This document shows positions 25,970-36,151 of a stretch of 64,000 nucleotides of DNA, piece by piece. Made by a program: the position numbers and the translations under genes. The DNA is taken from the NCBI RefSeq assembly GCF_963662255.1, contig NC_085059.1:8961234-9025233 (forward strand), given 5' to 3'. Numbering within the stretch: the stretch's first letter is position 1; each line of letters starts with the position of its first letter. This stretch comes from Cinclus cinclus (Eukaryota; Chordata; Aves; Passeriformes; Cinclidae). A model generated the notes under the pieces. It did no database searches, had not been told where the DNA came from, and worked only from the letters and a program-made list of their open reading frames with translations.

Positions 25970-25980
25970 GGGAAATGTGA
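25970..25980. repeat. Right copy of an 11-bp direct repeat
   Basis: Exact repeat of GGGAAATGTGA found at 25543-25553, on the far side of the GC-rich insert. Confidence 0.6.
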
Positions 25981-27763
25981 AGCCACCTGAACTCTAATTT
26001 GGAGAAAAAAGTATTTTGGAGAGATGAGCACTGTTTTTAAAATATCAAAAGTATGCAGGATTCTTTAATTAAATCAAGATTTCATACAAATGAATGAACA
26101 ATATTTTAAAGATTCTAGGGCTTCAGATGCCCTCAGCTGACCAGAGATTCACTTATTTACCACATTTTGACATATGCTTGATTCCTCAAAGAAATTTTGA
26201 AAAAAGCAATAAATCTGAAAAGCCTCAGTATTCTAAATGAAATAATTATTCTGCAGACTGAACCTAATGCTGAGGTAATGTAGAGTTGGACCTTTCCAGA
26301 TAAATCTGTCTTAATAAATGTTCATCTCTACTCTCAGGAACAACAGAAGTCTCTAAGGCAGCAACAAACTAGAAACAAGGGCAAAATGCAATAGTGAAGC
26401 AAGAGGCAATGTGATTTAAGGGTGAAAAGATTTGGACATGACTCTTCTGGACAAAAAGAGGCAGAAAGTCTGCTTTTATCATGAGTGCCTAGGGCATCTT
26501 GTTTGCAGAGTCTGGACCTCTGGCAAACACTTTACTGCAATTCCTGTTTTCTATTTTTGAATTTGATCATCTTGATTTTTATGTCAAAGAGACAAGGGGT
26601 AGACTGGCAGACAGCAGGGAATTACCACTGTGTATACCAGACATTCATAATACCACTAGAGGTGCTATTATTTTTACCAGAACCAGTAAGTTTTAAATCC
26701 CAGGTATGCAGACTTCTTTGAAAAAGTTTGTGTAAATTTAAAATCAAATAACTCCGCAGAGACCCTTCTTTTGGTAGGATGATGCTTCGTTTTTCCAAGT
26801 AGACCAGAGATAGAGGATTGTAGCAGAGAAGAGACAGAAATAATGTTAATAACTTAACTGAAATGAAGATTAGACAACGGGGCATAGCAGGGGGCCCATC
26901 CAGAGTCTACAGAGCATCACTAAGAGCGCACTTAGGACACTTTGTTGGAGTTCTCAAACAAATTGCACCACTTACTGAGACCAGGAAAAGATCCTTTCAT
27001 TTGTAATAGGCTGTAATGGCTCGTCCTTTGTTAGTCTGAGCATTCCAGACAAAGCAACTCCAGTTAGACACTGGCTCTGCTTGGACACCTGTAGAGGTAA
27101 TAGCATTCAATAACATTTAAGTGACAGGCCCAACACAAAAGGACTTTTCAATTGCATCTGGGATGAAGTTAAGATACACACCCAAAATCACCCAACAGAA
27201 ATGCTGACAGAGAAGCACAGCAGAAAAACAACTTGGTCCCACAGTTTAAACCCCAGAACTGTACAGTTCAATTTGAGATTTCTGCTCAAAGTCATGCCAA
27301 TTCTTCTAGCAGATCTCTACTCTCCAGAGGACTAGTAGTGATACAGCAGTCAGGCCCCACACTGGCAGTTTACTCAGTCTTTACTTAAGAGCTTATTCGG
27401 TGAGTTCCTACTTATAGAAAATTCTGGATGGATTTTCTTTTCCTCCTTCAAACACTAAACAGATTATTTAACAGCTTGCACACAGGTCCACTGCAATCTC
27501 CTCTAAAAGTCCTCCTAGAGGATATATATAAATAAAAATTCTTGTGTGTTTGGTAACTTTACTCCTATAGAGGACAGAGACACCTATGCTGAGGTAAAAC
27601 TCCAGTTATGCATACCTAAGTAATGAGCTTTTTCTGTCAGGATCAATTTTCCATTAATAGCATTCAGTGCTCCATCCAATTTTCAAATTAATTTGACCTG
27701 TGAACCTGGGGTATTCTGCTGCTGCTTTTTAAACTACTGGAATGTAATGTCAACACAACACAG

Positions 27764-27777
27764 AAAAAAAAAAAAAA
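27764..27777. repeat. Poly-A run
   Basis: Fourteen consecutive A after CAACACAACACAG. No retroposon body is recognisable upstream. Confidence 0.9.
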
Positions 27778-28891
27778 TTATAGCAACAAGAGTTTAATGG
27801 CCAAACAGATGCTTACTGGGGGATTTTAAGGCAGCTTAATGCCAAGCAGGCAGCCGAGATTCAGATTACAGTTAAAGTAATAAATAAGTAAAAAATAAAA
27901 ACAGAAGCTTTTTAACTTAGCCATTAAGTCAGTAAGATTAACAATTTAAAACTGCTTTGTCCAGGACTGTCTAAGGCCAGAAAATAAAGAGTGCCATGCT
28001 ATTGATCTGCAAGTTTATTTCTTTCACTCTGCAATGTGAAAGGAATCAGTCTCTTAACTGAAGGAAAAATAACAGTGTTGATAATGAAGATGAGGGTTGA
28101 GCTCTTGTAGGACAATGAATGTGTTGTATTAGTGGTGTTATAGCATAACTGCCAGGTCTGAGTGTATCTTTGACACGCCAGCTGGGACTGGCACTGCACT
28201 GGGGTGAGCACTACAATCAATTCCTGACAGTGTAAGGGACACCTCCAAAATGTGCAGTGGGACAAGCAAATTATTAGGACACCGCCTGTCTATTAATCTC
28301 TCAGTGCTCTGCATGGCACAGATGCATTTTATTACTCATAGTCCAAAAGTCTGAGGACATATTCAAGTGAATGCTAATGAACTAACTATAGTAAGCGTTG
28401 ACTTCAAGTATATTGACAAACATATGTATATATATGGCATGCATTCCTACTATTTTATTTAATTTTATTTTTTAGGGGGCATTGTTTTAATTTAAAAATT
28501 TTAAAAAATCTTCTATACCAAAAAAAAAGATTTTGTTGGAAAGGGATGTTTAAGCTTCTAGAATCATGTCTTTTGTCAGAATCCAATACCTTGTTACAGG
28601 AAACAAAGATTAAACTGTTTCCACTTATCAGAAACTGTACATCAAAAAGATAAGAAATGCCAATTTCTTTCTTGCATTTTTAATAAGCAAGCAACACCAA
28701 ACATCAATAAGCCTTTGGCAATGAGGTTTTGGCTGTGATATGCAAGTCACAACTATTTTATAAGTCATATTTAAAGATTTACACCAATTAATTTAAATTT
28801 GAAGGTACTGAAAATACCTGCTGTGTTACAAGAAAAATGTTACTAAGGAAATAGTCCGTTTTATCCTTGAAAGGATATCAGTTCATCAATG

Positions 28892-28957
28892 AAATTAGAA
28901 AGTACAGGCATACAGAATAAGTCAAAATTAGAAAGTACAGGCATACAGAGTAAGTCC
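28892..28957. repeat. Tandem duplication, two 33-bp units
   Basis: Two adjacent 33-bp units (28892-28924 and 28925-28957) differ at two positions. The unit begins AAATTAGAAAGTACAGG. Because 33 is divisible by three, a small plus-strand open frame through it shows a repeated peptide (KLESTGIQ twice), but nothing else suggests coding. Confidence 0.92.
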
Positions 28958-29905
28958 TGCAGATCTCTGGGAACTGGGGACTATATGGAAAGGATAAAAA
29001 TAGCAGGGTTACTACAGAAGAAGTCCAAGACCTTCAGAATAACAGCTGAGAAAGCCGGTCTTCTATGCAATTCATCAATGAACAGAGGCACAGATAACAG
29101 CCACTGAAGTTACAGGCAACAATCAATCCCTGACCTATTCACTCCACTCTGACCCATGGGTCACCTTCCTCTACCTGTATCTCCATAAGAATTACAGCCT
29201 TTTTCATGGGAGTTTTTCGTGGTTTCTTTTTTTTTTTCTTTCCTCATTTTGGTCTCTTTGGCCTCTTAGAAGATGATACAACATACTGTTTTAATTTCAG
29301 GGATAATCTGTCTTTTCACCTACAGCAAAGGAGAAGAAACAGGAGACACTACACAGAGTTGAGCCTAACAAAACAACAGGCTATAATTTCCAGAGCTAGC
29401 ACCAGCCACAATAGCAATGGAATCAACCACTGAAGAATTCAGTTCACACCTAAAAGTTCATGGAATACTTGCTTTCTCTGAGATCTCCACAAAAATAAGT
29501 ATCACCATCACCCATCAAGCTAGAGGATTCCCACCGGGATAAAGGTGTGCACTCTCTCTTCAATTATAGCACTGTGCTGTACCAGCAAAACATCTGTGAG
29601 GGTTTAGGAAAGTTACAGCTACCATAAGATGCTGCAATACATCTCTTCTGCAAGAAGGGAAGCTGCCTGTGCTTCTAAACTGTTCTCTTGCATTTTCCAA
29701 ATGTTCTTGTTCTTCCTTCCTCAGGGAAAGGTAGATAAGGACAACCACAAGGCAGTTGTCAGTCACATCACATGGCAGGATGTTCAACACTGACTGGATA
29801 CTTGTCTCACTCCAGTGCAGAGCATGGCAAGGTATGCTTTACCAAAGAGACAACCAATTTAGCAAGTCACAACAATACTCCCTTTCTAAACTCTGCATCT
29901 ATGAG

Positions 29906-29910
29906 TCATT
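29906..29910. repeat. Left target-site duplication (GTCAT)
   Basis: GTCAT before the LTR at 29911 corresponds to GTCTT after it, four of five bases matching. Confidence 0.65.
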
Positions 29911-30358
29911 GTCCTGGTTTACAATACAAGATATATATTCTATTACCATCTGAGAAGGGTGATCATCCTTATCTCTGTGGGAAGTATCTTCTGTTAATGG
30001 GCCTTTCAGTCCTACTGTATAACTGATAAGATTACATCATCCCATTGGGAGATGCTCCAGCCAGGAGGACGAGCCAAGCCTTTCCTACCTAGATAAAAAC
30101 TGAAGTTCAGAACACCAAAGGCAGCCTTTTCCCACTGGATTCCAGAGGAAGAACCAGATTTTTATCCACCTCATCGCTGGACTCTTTGGAGGAAAACTGC
30201 ACCAACACTCTGCCTGACAGGGTATCAGGTTGTATTCTGACTCTGTCAGTGGTTTTATTTTTTTATTATTGCATGTATTTTGTTTTTCCTTTTTCTCTTC
30301 CCTATTAAAAATTGTATTACTGACTTGTCTCACTGGTTTTGGTTTTCAAACCAGTACA
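29911..30358 (+). mobile_element. Solo LTR, avian ERVL-like, second type
   Basis: A 448-bp element starting TGTCCTGGTTT and ending AAACCAGTACA, which are inverted complements at ten of eleven positions. It has a TATA-like GATAAAAA at 30092-30099 and a polyadenylation-type ATTAAA at 30304-30309 near the 3' end, the normal order in an LTR. The flanking 5-bp duplication (GTCAT/GTCTT) has one mismatch, suggesting some age. No internal proviral sequence adjoins it, so it is a solo LTR. The terminal bases resemble those of the 15394/61016 family but the body differs, so it is a separate family. Minus-strand open frames such as 30085-30333 are incidental. Confidence 0.85.
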
Positions 30359-30363
30359 GTCTT
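30359..30363. repeat. Right target-site duplication (GTCTT)
   Basis: Partner of GTCAT at 29906-29910, with one mismatch. Confidence 0.65.
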
Positions 30364-33300
30364 TTAGGTCTGTAACATTAAAGTACATATTCATATGCTT
30401 ATTTCAGAATTTCAGATAGTCTGTTTTATTATATGTAGAACAAAGATAATACTAGTTTTATTTAGGAATTAGGCTAATTCTTACAGCAGAGTAGGAGAAT
30501 AGTAGGTTTCAGGTAAATTTTAATTAGTTATTAGGAAGATTGTTAAAAATATAACAGGAAAATTTGACATAGTAAAGCTTTAGATATAAAGTTCAGAAAA
30601 TATTTAAAAAAAGGAGAGATCCATGCAAAAGTAGTGTTTTGGTATGTCTCATTATGATAGCAGCTCCTACTAATAAATACAGAGGGCATTAAAAGCACTA
30701 CAGTAATTTAGCAGTTGTTGCTTTTGTGTCTCCATGGCACAGCAGGCACCCACTGAAATGGGAGAGGATGTGGCTAAGTCACTTTTAACTTTTCCTGCAT
30801 GGTTAATCTTAGAAAGTTTTTGAGTTTAATCCGTTGTGGAAAGACTCTCAGTTTGTATGAACAGTTGGTTATTAAGTCCTTTCTGTTCCTACAGAGAGCA
30901 AGAAATATATGATGGTTTTTAAGGCCTTTACAGAAAATTTATAATTCTCACCAAGTCAAGCTCTTCAATAGCAATTTTTCATAGCTGCTAATCTTAGTGG
31001 GTTTCAACGCTGTAAAGCAGAGCACCATGAAAGTGTTTTGCTCCAACCTTCCATATCATTTTAGTCTAGATATTATATGACTTAGAAATAATTAATTTCA
31101 AGCTAAATTTTGCCTTATAATCAATTAAAAGAAGCAACACAAAACACCAGGAAATGCTTTAGTGAAACCCTGTCTCATACGGGGTTAATGTGTTACAGTT
31201 CCTGAAGATAATCCATATTCATGAATACTAAGACATAGCAACTGATTAATTTGGATCATTACTTACAAAGACCTAAAAATTCTACCACCGTAGACAAAAC
31301 CTATGCATCTACTTAAATATACATAATTACTCTGTCAAGTACATAAAATGCTATACCACCCCACTAGCTTTTTTTTTTTTTTTTAAATAAGCACTAGGAT
31401 GCATTCGTATTCTTCTGAGGCATCTGTTCTTTACTGAGTTACATTCACTATGTTTAAGGAAAATGGGTTATTTTGGCATTAAAACCAAATTAGGATGTTT
31501 TAATGGGTCTTTTCCTTTCAACATCTCTCACCATGACAGTGGTGGAAAACTCAGAATGTTTATAAAACCATGTATGCCTTTGGACAGTGTTTTTGTTACC
31601 AAAAGCCCTTCTTAATTTCTTAACAAATGCACCTCAGAATTTACTAAACTGACTTATTCTGGCTGCACAAAAGTACATTACTCATAGATGTTGTACCAAG
31701 TAGACCAAACTTCTAATAATAACATTTAAATCTAAACTTATTATTAAATAAAATCAGCAATGCAGAGCTCAGATTCACTCTGTTCTAGAAACTCTTGCTT
31801 CATCATGTTGTCTTTTTTCCTGAGGTTTTAGTGAATTTAATGAATATTGAATTTACTTAGTAGCCCCCTTTCCTGAGCCAAACAGTAAAATGGGATGATA
31901 AAGTCAGGTAAGAGCCCATTAATGTTACAATTCCTAGAATGCCAAGAACCCCTGAAATAAACACACAACCATCATTCAATGGCCCAGAATATTAACTGCA
32001 CCAGAGGAGGAGGAAGGAGTCTGACTCACACTTCTTTCAAGTCTCATCTTTGCCTCTAATTCTCAGGAAAAGCAGCTAAAAAATACATATACTATCTGCA
32101 ATTTTACACTGCATATTGCAATGGGCCTGGGGCCTCTGAGAGGCTTGTGGTGTAAATAACACAGAGTAAACAACGACATACTTTTTAACTGCAGAAACTC
32201 ATCAACTATGTTAAAACGTACATCACACACTGCCACTGTCTCTCACTGTTCATTAAAAGAGAATGAATCCTGAGGGAGGCATCACTGAATATAGATATGT
32301 CTCCAGCACACCAAATCATACCCTGAGCCTTCACTAAAGCTAATAAAAACATATTAAATACATCCCAAAAGTTCCCTTGGCTTAGTCCAAGCCACTTGGG
32401 CAATTTATAATTTAAAGGAGAATATGAGATTAGAGAGTGATGAAAACAGTGTGATCTAGAATTTGAAACAACAGTTTAACCATTTTGCCATATTCACAGG
32501 ATGTACAGATTTACTGAAATTTGCTTGTAGACAACTCTAAAGCTCTCTGTATTTTCGCTTTCAAAAACTGCACATACAGTAATGTTGGACTCCCAAATAA
32601 ATTATAAAATATACTACTTGTAAAATCACTGTAGCAAAACCCACTCTATTTTAAAGATAGCAGGGTGCTACAGTGTTAACATATATATTCTACCTATCCT
32701 AACAGTCACCAGCATCCTCCACTCTGGGCTGATAAGGCTTTTAAGTGAGAGGGCCTGAGATGAACTCTCTGCCCTTGTCACAGTCATTCATTCCTAGCAG
32801 TTCAATCCCATCGTGCACCTAATTTCAGTGGAAGTTACAGATCATAAAAGCCCATGAGCAGCACAAAGAATATTCACTGGCCTCAACTCTCCTGTTGCCT
32901 TCATTCTTGCTATTCCAGACATTTAGCTCAATTCAGTATCTTAAAGAACCCAGGGATACGTAAGAGAGAACTAAACTAAGAATGACCGTAACAAATAGTT
33001 GATTAGTTTAAATGAAGTGGAGAACAATTACTGAGATAATGAAGTGATAAAGTAAAATGAGTGAAATAACGAAAACAGCTTCTTAGCTAATTCTACCACA
33101 GTTCTTATGAGATTCAGTTGAGTGTATAAGGCCTTCTCAAAGAGAATGACTGTAAGCCGCAAGAGAAATTTAACATGAAATTCAGTGATGTGAGCTTATT
33201 TTCTTATACAGCACCTATTTAGCATCTGAAATCTCTTTCCTGATATTAGTGTCTCAAAACACAACACTTTGCTAGTATATCACAGCTCCCAGACTGCAGC

Positions 33301-33784
33301 TGGCCTGGAAGAGGTTGAGGGACTTGGTTCAATTCAACAATCTTTGGGAGGGCAGAAATTGACCCAGACCAACACCCTTTGCCAAGCAAAAGATTCCCAC
33401 CACTTCTGCAGTAACAGAAAGCTTCAGCCCTGCCTGCTTAGATAATATTACTGACCCAACAGAGAGACCAAAACATTCATCTGCAGCACTTCCTTAGTAA
33501 TAAAGAAACTCATCCCTGTGAATTGGTTCCTAACTTTTGCCTTATTATTGATTCTTTGTGAGCACTGCACAGCAACTGCTAATTTCGTTTATGTAAAATA
33601 TTAATCTCCTAAAGTGCAGTGACAACAACTTTTCCTTTTAATCTTGCATTCAAACCTATGTTCCATATTCCCACATGAATGTGCAGGGACAGCACAGCAA
33701 TGAATACAAACCAATTTACAACTGCACTACTCCATCTTACAAGTTTCTTTCCCTGAAGCAATCCCCCCAGGACATCGGTTTAGC
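30364..33784. other. Non-coding DNA
   Basis: AT-rich unique sequence with no recognised exon, RNA gene or transposon. It contains a T16 run at 31369-31384. Open frames are very short. Confidence 0.72.
31369..31384. repeat. Poly-T run
   Basis: Sixteen consecutive T followed by AAATAAG. No element body is recognisable beside it. Confidence 0.9.
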
Positions 33785-34288
33785 ATGACACATAGAATCG
33801 TTAAGACTTCCATCCATCCTCCTTCAAATCATGGAAAACACTTCCAAGATCAACTAGCCCAACCTTTGAACAGTCACCACCTTGTCAACAGCATGAATGC
33901 CAAACTCAGTAATTTCTTGAACACCTCCCTGGCCAGTCCCTTCCAATGCCTGATAATCCTTTTCAGTGAAGAAATACTTCCTGATATCCAGCCTAACCCT
34001 CCCCTGGCACATCTTAAGACTGTCCTGTCACTTGTCCTTGTCACACATCTCTTGTCCTGGCTGTCTGGCAGAAGAGGCTGACCCCACTGAGCATCCCTTT
34101 CCCCAGACTAAACACCCTCAGCTCCTTCAGCTGATGCTGAAATAGCTTTACCCTCTACACCCTTCAGCTTTATCGACCTTCTTTGCACACACTCCAGCAC
34201 CTCAATGACTTTGTCGAAATAAATGGCCCAGAACTGGACAGTTCTCAAGGCATGGCCTCACCAGTGCTGACTATAGACACGATTTCAC
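33785..34288 (-). mobile_element. CR1 LINE, 5'-truncated 3' end
   Basis: About 500 bp that read, on the plus strand, as the reverse complement of the avian CR1 3' region. Recognisable pieces in order are CATAGAATCGTTAAG, AAGATCAACTAGCCCAACC, CTTCCAATGCCTGATAATCC, CAGTGAAGAAATACTTCCTG, CTCCAGCACCTCAATGACTT and GGCCTCACCAGTGCTGA. The 3' end is therefore on the left near 33790, and the element is 5'-truncated on the right, as most CR1 copies are. It is well diverged with small gaps and encodes no reverse transcriptase. The plus-strand open frame at 33785-34081 is antisense to it and not a gene. CR1 supports assignment to a bird; the subfamily needs a repeat search. Confidence 0.92.
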
Positions 34289-34341
34289 AGAAATCTCTGT
34301 CTTAACCTCAAACAATCATAATTTTGCACAGATTTGCTTTT

Positions 34342-34368
34342 AAAATAAATAAATTAATAAATAAACAC
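34342..34368. repeat. (AAAT)n microsatellite
   Basis: Imperfect AAAT/TAAA units over about 26 bp. Confidence 0.85.
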
Positions 34369-34629
34369 ACAACTATTACTACTCTTTGCCCTTGTATGGT
34401 ACTAATAAATCTGGAATTAAAATCAAATCAAAAGTATTCCCTAGCACTGTTGTGCCCAGTCAGCTTTTCCGTTTTGTATCCAGGTGAACTATTTGATGCT
34501 TACAAGCCACAAAATGCCTAAAATGGTTCATGGTTTTACATTGACATTAGTACATTTCATTGTGTTTGTCAATGGCATTTAGAGCAGCTGGCCTTTTGAA
34601 ATAAAGCATGTATGCTGTGGAGTACCATT

Positions 34630-34650
34630 AAGGGCAATTCAATTGCCCTT
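34630..34650. repeat. 21-bp palindrome
   Basis: Arms AAGGGCAATT and AATTGCCCTT are perfect reverse complements around one central C. Confidence 0.88.
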
Positions 34651-34826
34651 TATCTGTTTCTGGGGCTCTGTGGACTAAAAAGCAGCATCTGGAAGCTTCA
34701 TGGGTATTATCTGGCTTTATGTTTTACTCTGTTTAGGCAGACTTGTCTGTTTTTTCACACATTAGGCTCAAAGGCAAAGTTTCCCGTTCATCAAAATATC
34801 TGTTTACTGGCTGCAGACTCACCTCA

Positions 34827-34851
34827 GTGAGTGTTCAGAGGGAACACTCAC
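34827..34851. repeat. Short perfect hairpin
   Basis: GTGAGTGTTC and GAACACTCAC make a perfect 10-bp stem around a 5-nt loop (AGAGG). Too short for a microRNA precursor and not followed by a T run. Confidence 0.88.
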
Positions 34852-35726
34852 CTGTCCAAGCACTTAGCTCAGCTCTGTGGTAAACAGTGACACTAACTAT
34901 TCCAAATACTCGTGTTATCAGGCTTATTGGTATCAGGGGCAAAGTTTCTCTATTTGTGATGGCAGCAGCACTACACTTGAAGACAGCTGGCAGTTCCTAA
35001 TAACTGGACATCCTGTTGTCCCTATCGCAGTAAGTGCCACCTTATCATCCTTCCAAAAAAGTGGCTGGTACTTGGTTCCCAGGAAACTTCTCTGAGCTTG
35101 CAGGCTGGGCTCAGTCCCAGGTATGTGTCTGCTCAGCTGTCACTGGCCTCCCTGTCCAGATAGCTTGCATACTGATTTCTACATAAATATGAATTGCATG
35201 CCTTGAACAGTCAGTTCTCTTTGGCAGCCCCACAATCTCTTCTCTGTGTCTGCTAGCTCCTTTGACCTCTGCTCTCTGGACACCATTTTATATCCCACTT
35301 ACTGGATATTTAACTTCTCATTTTCCTCGCACACTACTCCAGACAGCCAGTCCAGTTCCTGCTGACTCCATTCTGCCAGCTAATCCCTGCTGGGCCAAGC
35401 TGAAGATACTTGACATATGGATAGCTGGTAAAGGAGGAACGGGCAGATTTTGGTGAATGTCTGGAGGGACTAGCCCAAGCATAATGATTTTGGCTGGATT
35501 AAGAGAAATGCTCATCTATTATATCACTTGAAACAGAGCTTGTTCAGCCAGCTTATCATGCCCAGAGCACTGCAAAGAGCCCTCACTGCCAGGAGGAGAC
35601 ACCAGCTGGAGTCCTACCACTGCCCAGCTTTACACTCCTTCTCTAGCAGGGCAGTACCTGTCAGTTCACCAAACATCAAAACCTTCCCTACCACAGACTT
35701 CAAGGAAAAAATTTCAGGCACATCTC

Positions 35727-35732
35727 TTACAG
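35727..35732. repeat. Left target-site duplication (TTACAG)
   Basis: TTACAG precedes the LTR at 35733 and corresponds to CTACAG at 36146-36151, five of six bases matching. Confidence 0.55.
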
Positions 35733-36145
35733 TGTGGAACCCTGAAAGGCATTCCCTAGTTAGGGAGCTATAAGAGGCTTCTCTCCCAGCAAATGCCAGT
35801 GTACCCCTATTCTGTTCCCTGGGCCAGCCCCATGCCTCCCTCCCTGTCTCTCAGTCTTACAGTCACTCCAACCTTGTTCCCCTCTTGGCTCCCATGCCCT
35901 AACCCCACCCTTGTGCCACCCCCATGTCCCCTGGTAATTGGTCTCTGATGCTCCCCCTGCCCCAAAGACCAAGGTACTTGAACCTAAACCCTCACCAGGA
36001 GCCCACCAGGAGCCCACTTTTGCCTTTCCCTCTGACCCTGGACTATCCATGCGCATGGCTGAATAAACATCTCTGTGGAACCCATACAAAGGCCCTTCCT
36101 GCTGCTTTGTCTGCTACCATCCTAGCAGCTATCCAGGCTACAACA
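35733..36145 (+). mobile_element. Solo LTR, avian ERVK-like
   Basis: A 413-bp element, more GC-rich than its flanks, starting TGTGGAACCC and ending GGCTACAACA. It has TATAAG at 35769-35774 near the 5' end and AATAAA at 36062-36067 near the 3' end, followed by CATCTCTGTGGAACCCATAC, the TATA/poly-A layout of an LTR. A 6-bp flanking duplication (TTACAG/CTACAG) with one mismatch fits ERVK integration. A short internal duplication (CACCAGGAGCC twice, 35993-36015) is visible. No proviral interior lies beside it. The minus-strand frames 35760-36089 and 36043-36393 and the plus frame 35924-36247 overlap the LTR and are not genes. Exact ends are inferred and could shift by a few bases. Confidence 0.75.
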
Positions 36146-36151
36146 CTACAG
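36146..36151. repeat. Right target-site duplication (CTACAG)
   Basis: Partner of TTACAG at 35727-35732 with one mismatch. Confidence 0.55.

Larger units (their letters stand above)
25981..29905. other. Non-coding DNA
   Basis: No gene or RNA gene is recognised. Two CTCF-core-like strings (26653 and 26884), a 33-bp tandem duplication (28892) and short A runs are noted separately. Open frames here are under about 90 codons and unremarkable. Confidence 0.7.
34289..35726. other. Non-coding, moderately GC-rich DNA
   Basis: Sequence between the CR1 and the ERVK-like LTR. It is less AT-rich than the surroundings and has several small open frames (34612-34830, 34877-35095, 35262-35456 plus; 35318-35515 minus) with no known domain. 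A 10-bp-arm palindrome (34630) and a 10-bp-stem hairpin (34827) are listed separately. Part of it could be an old, unrecognised repeat, but nothing specific supports this. Confidence 0.6.

Noticed and set aside
33785..34081. 98-codon plus-strand open frame as a gene
   Set aside because: It is antisense to a recognisable CR1 3' end.
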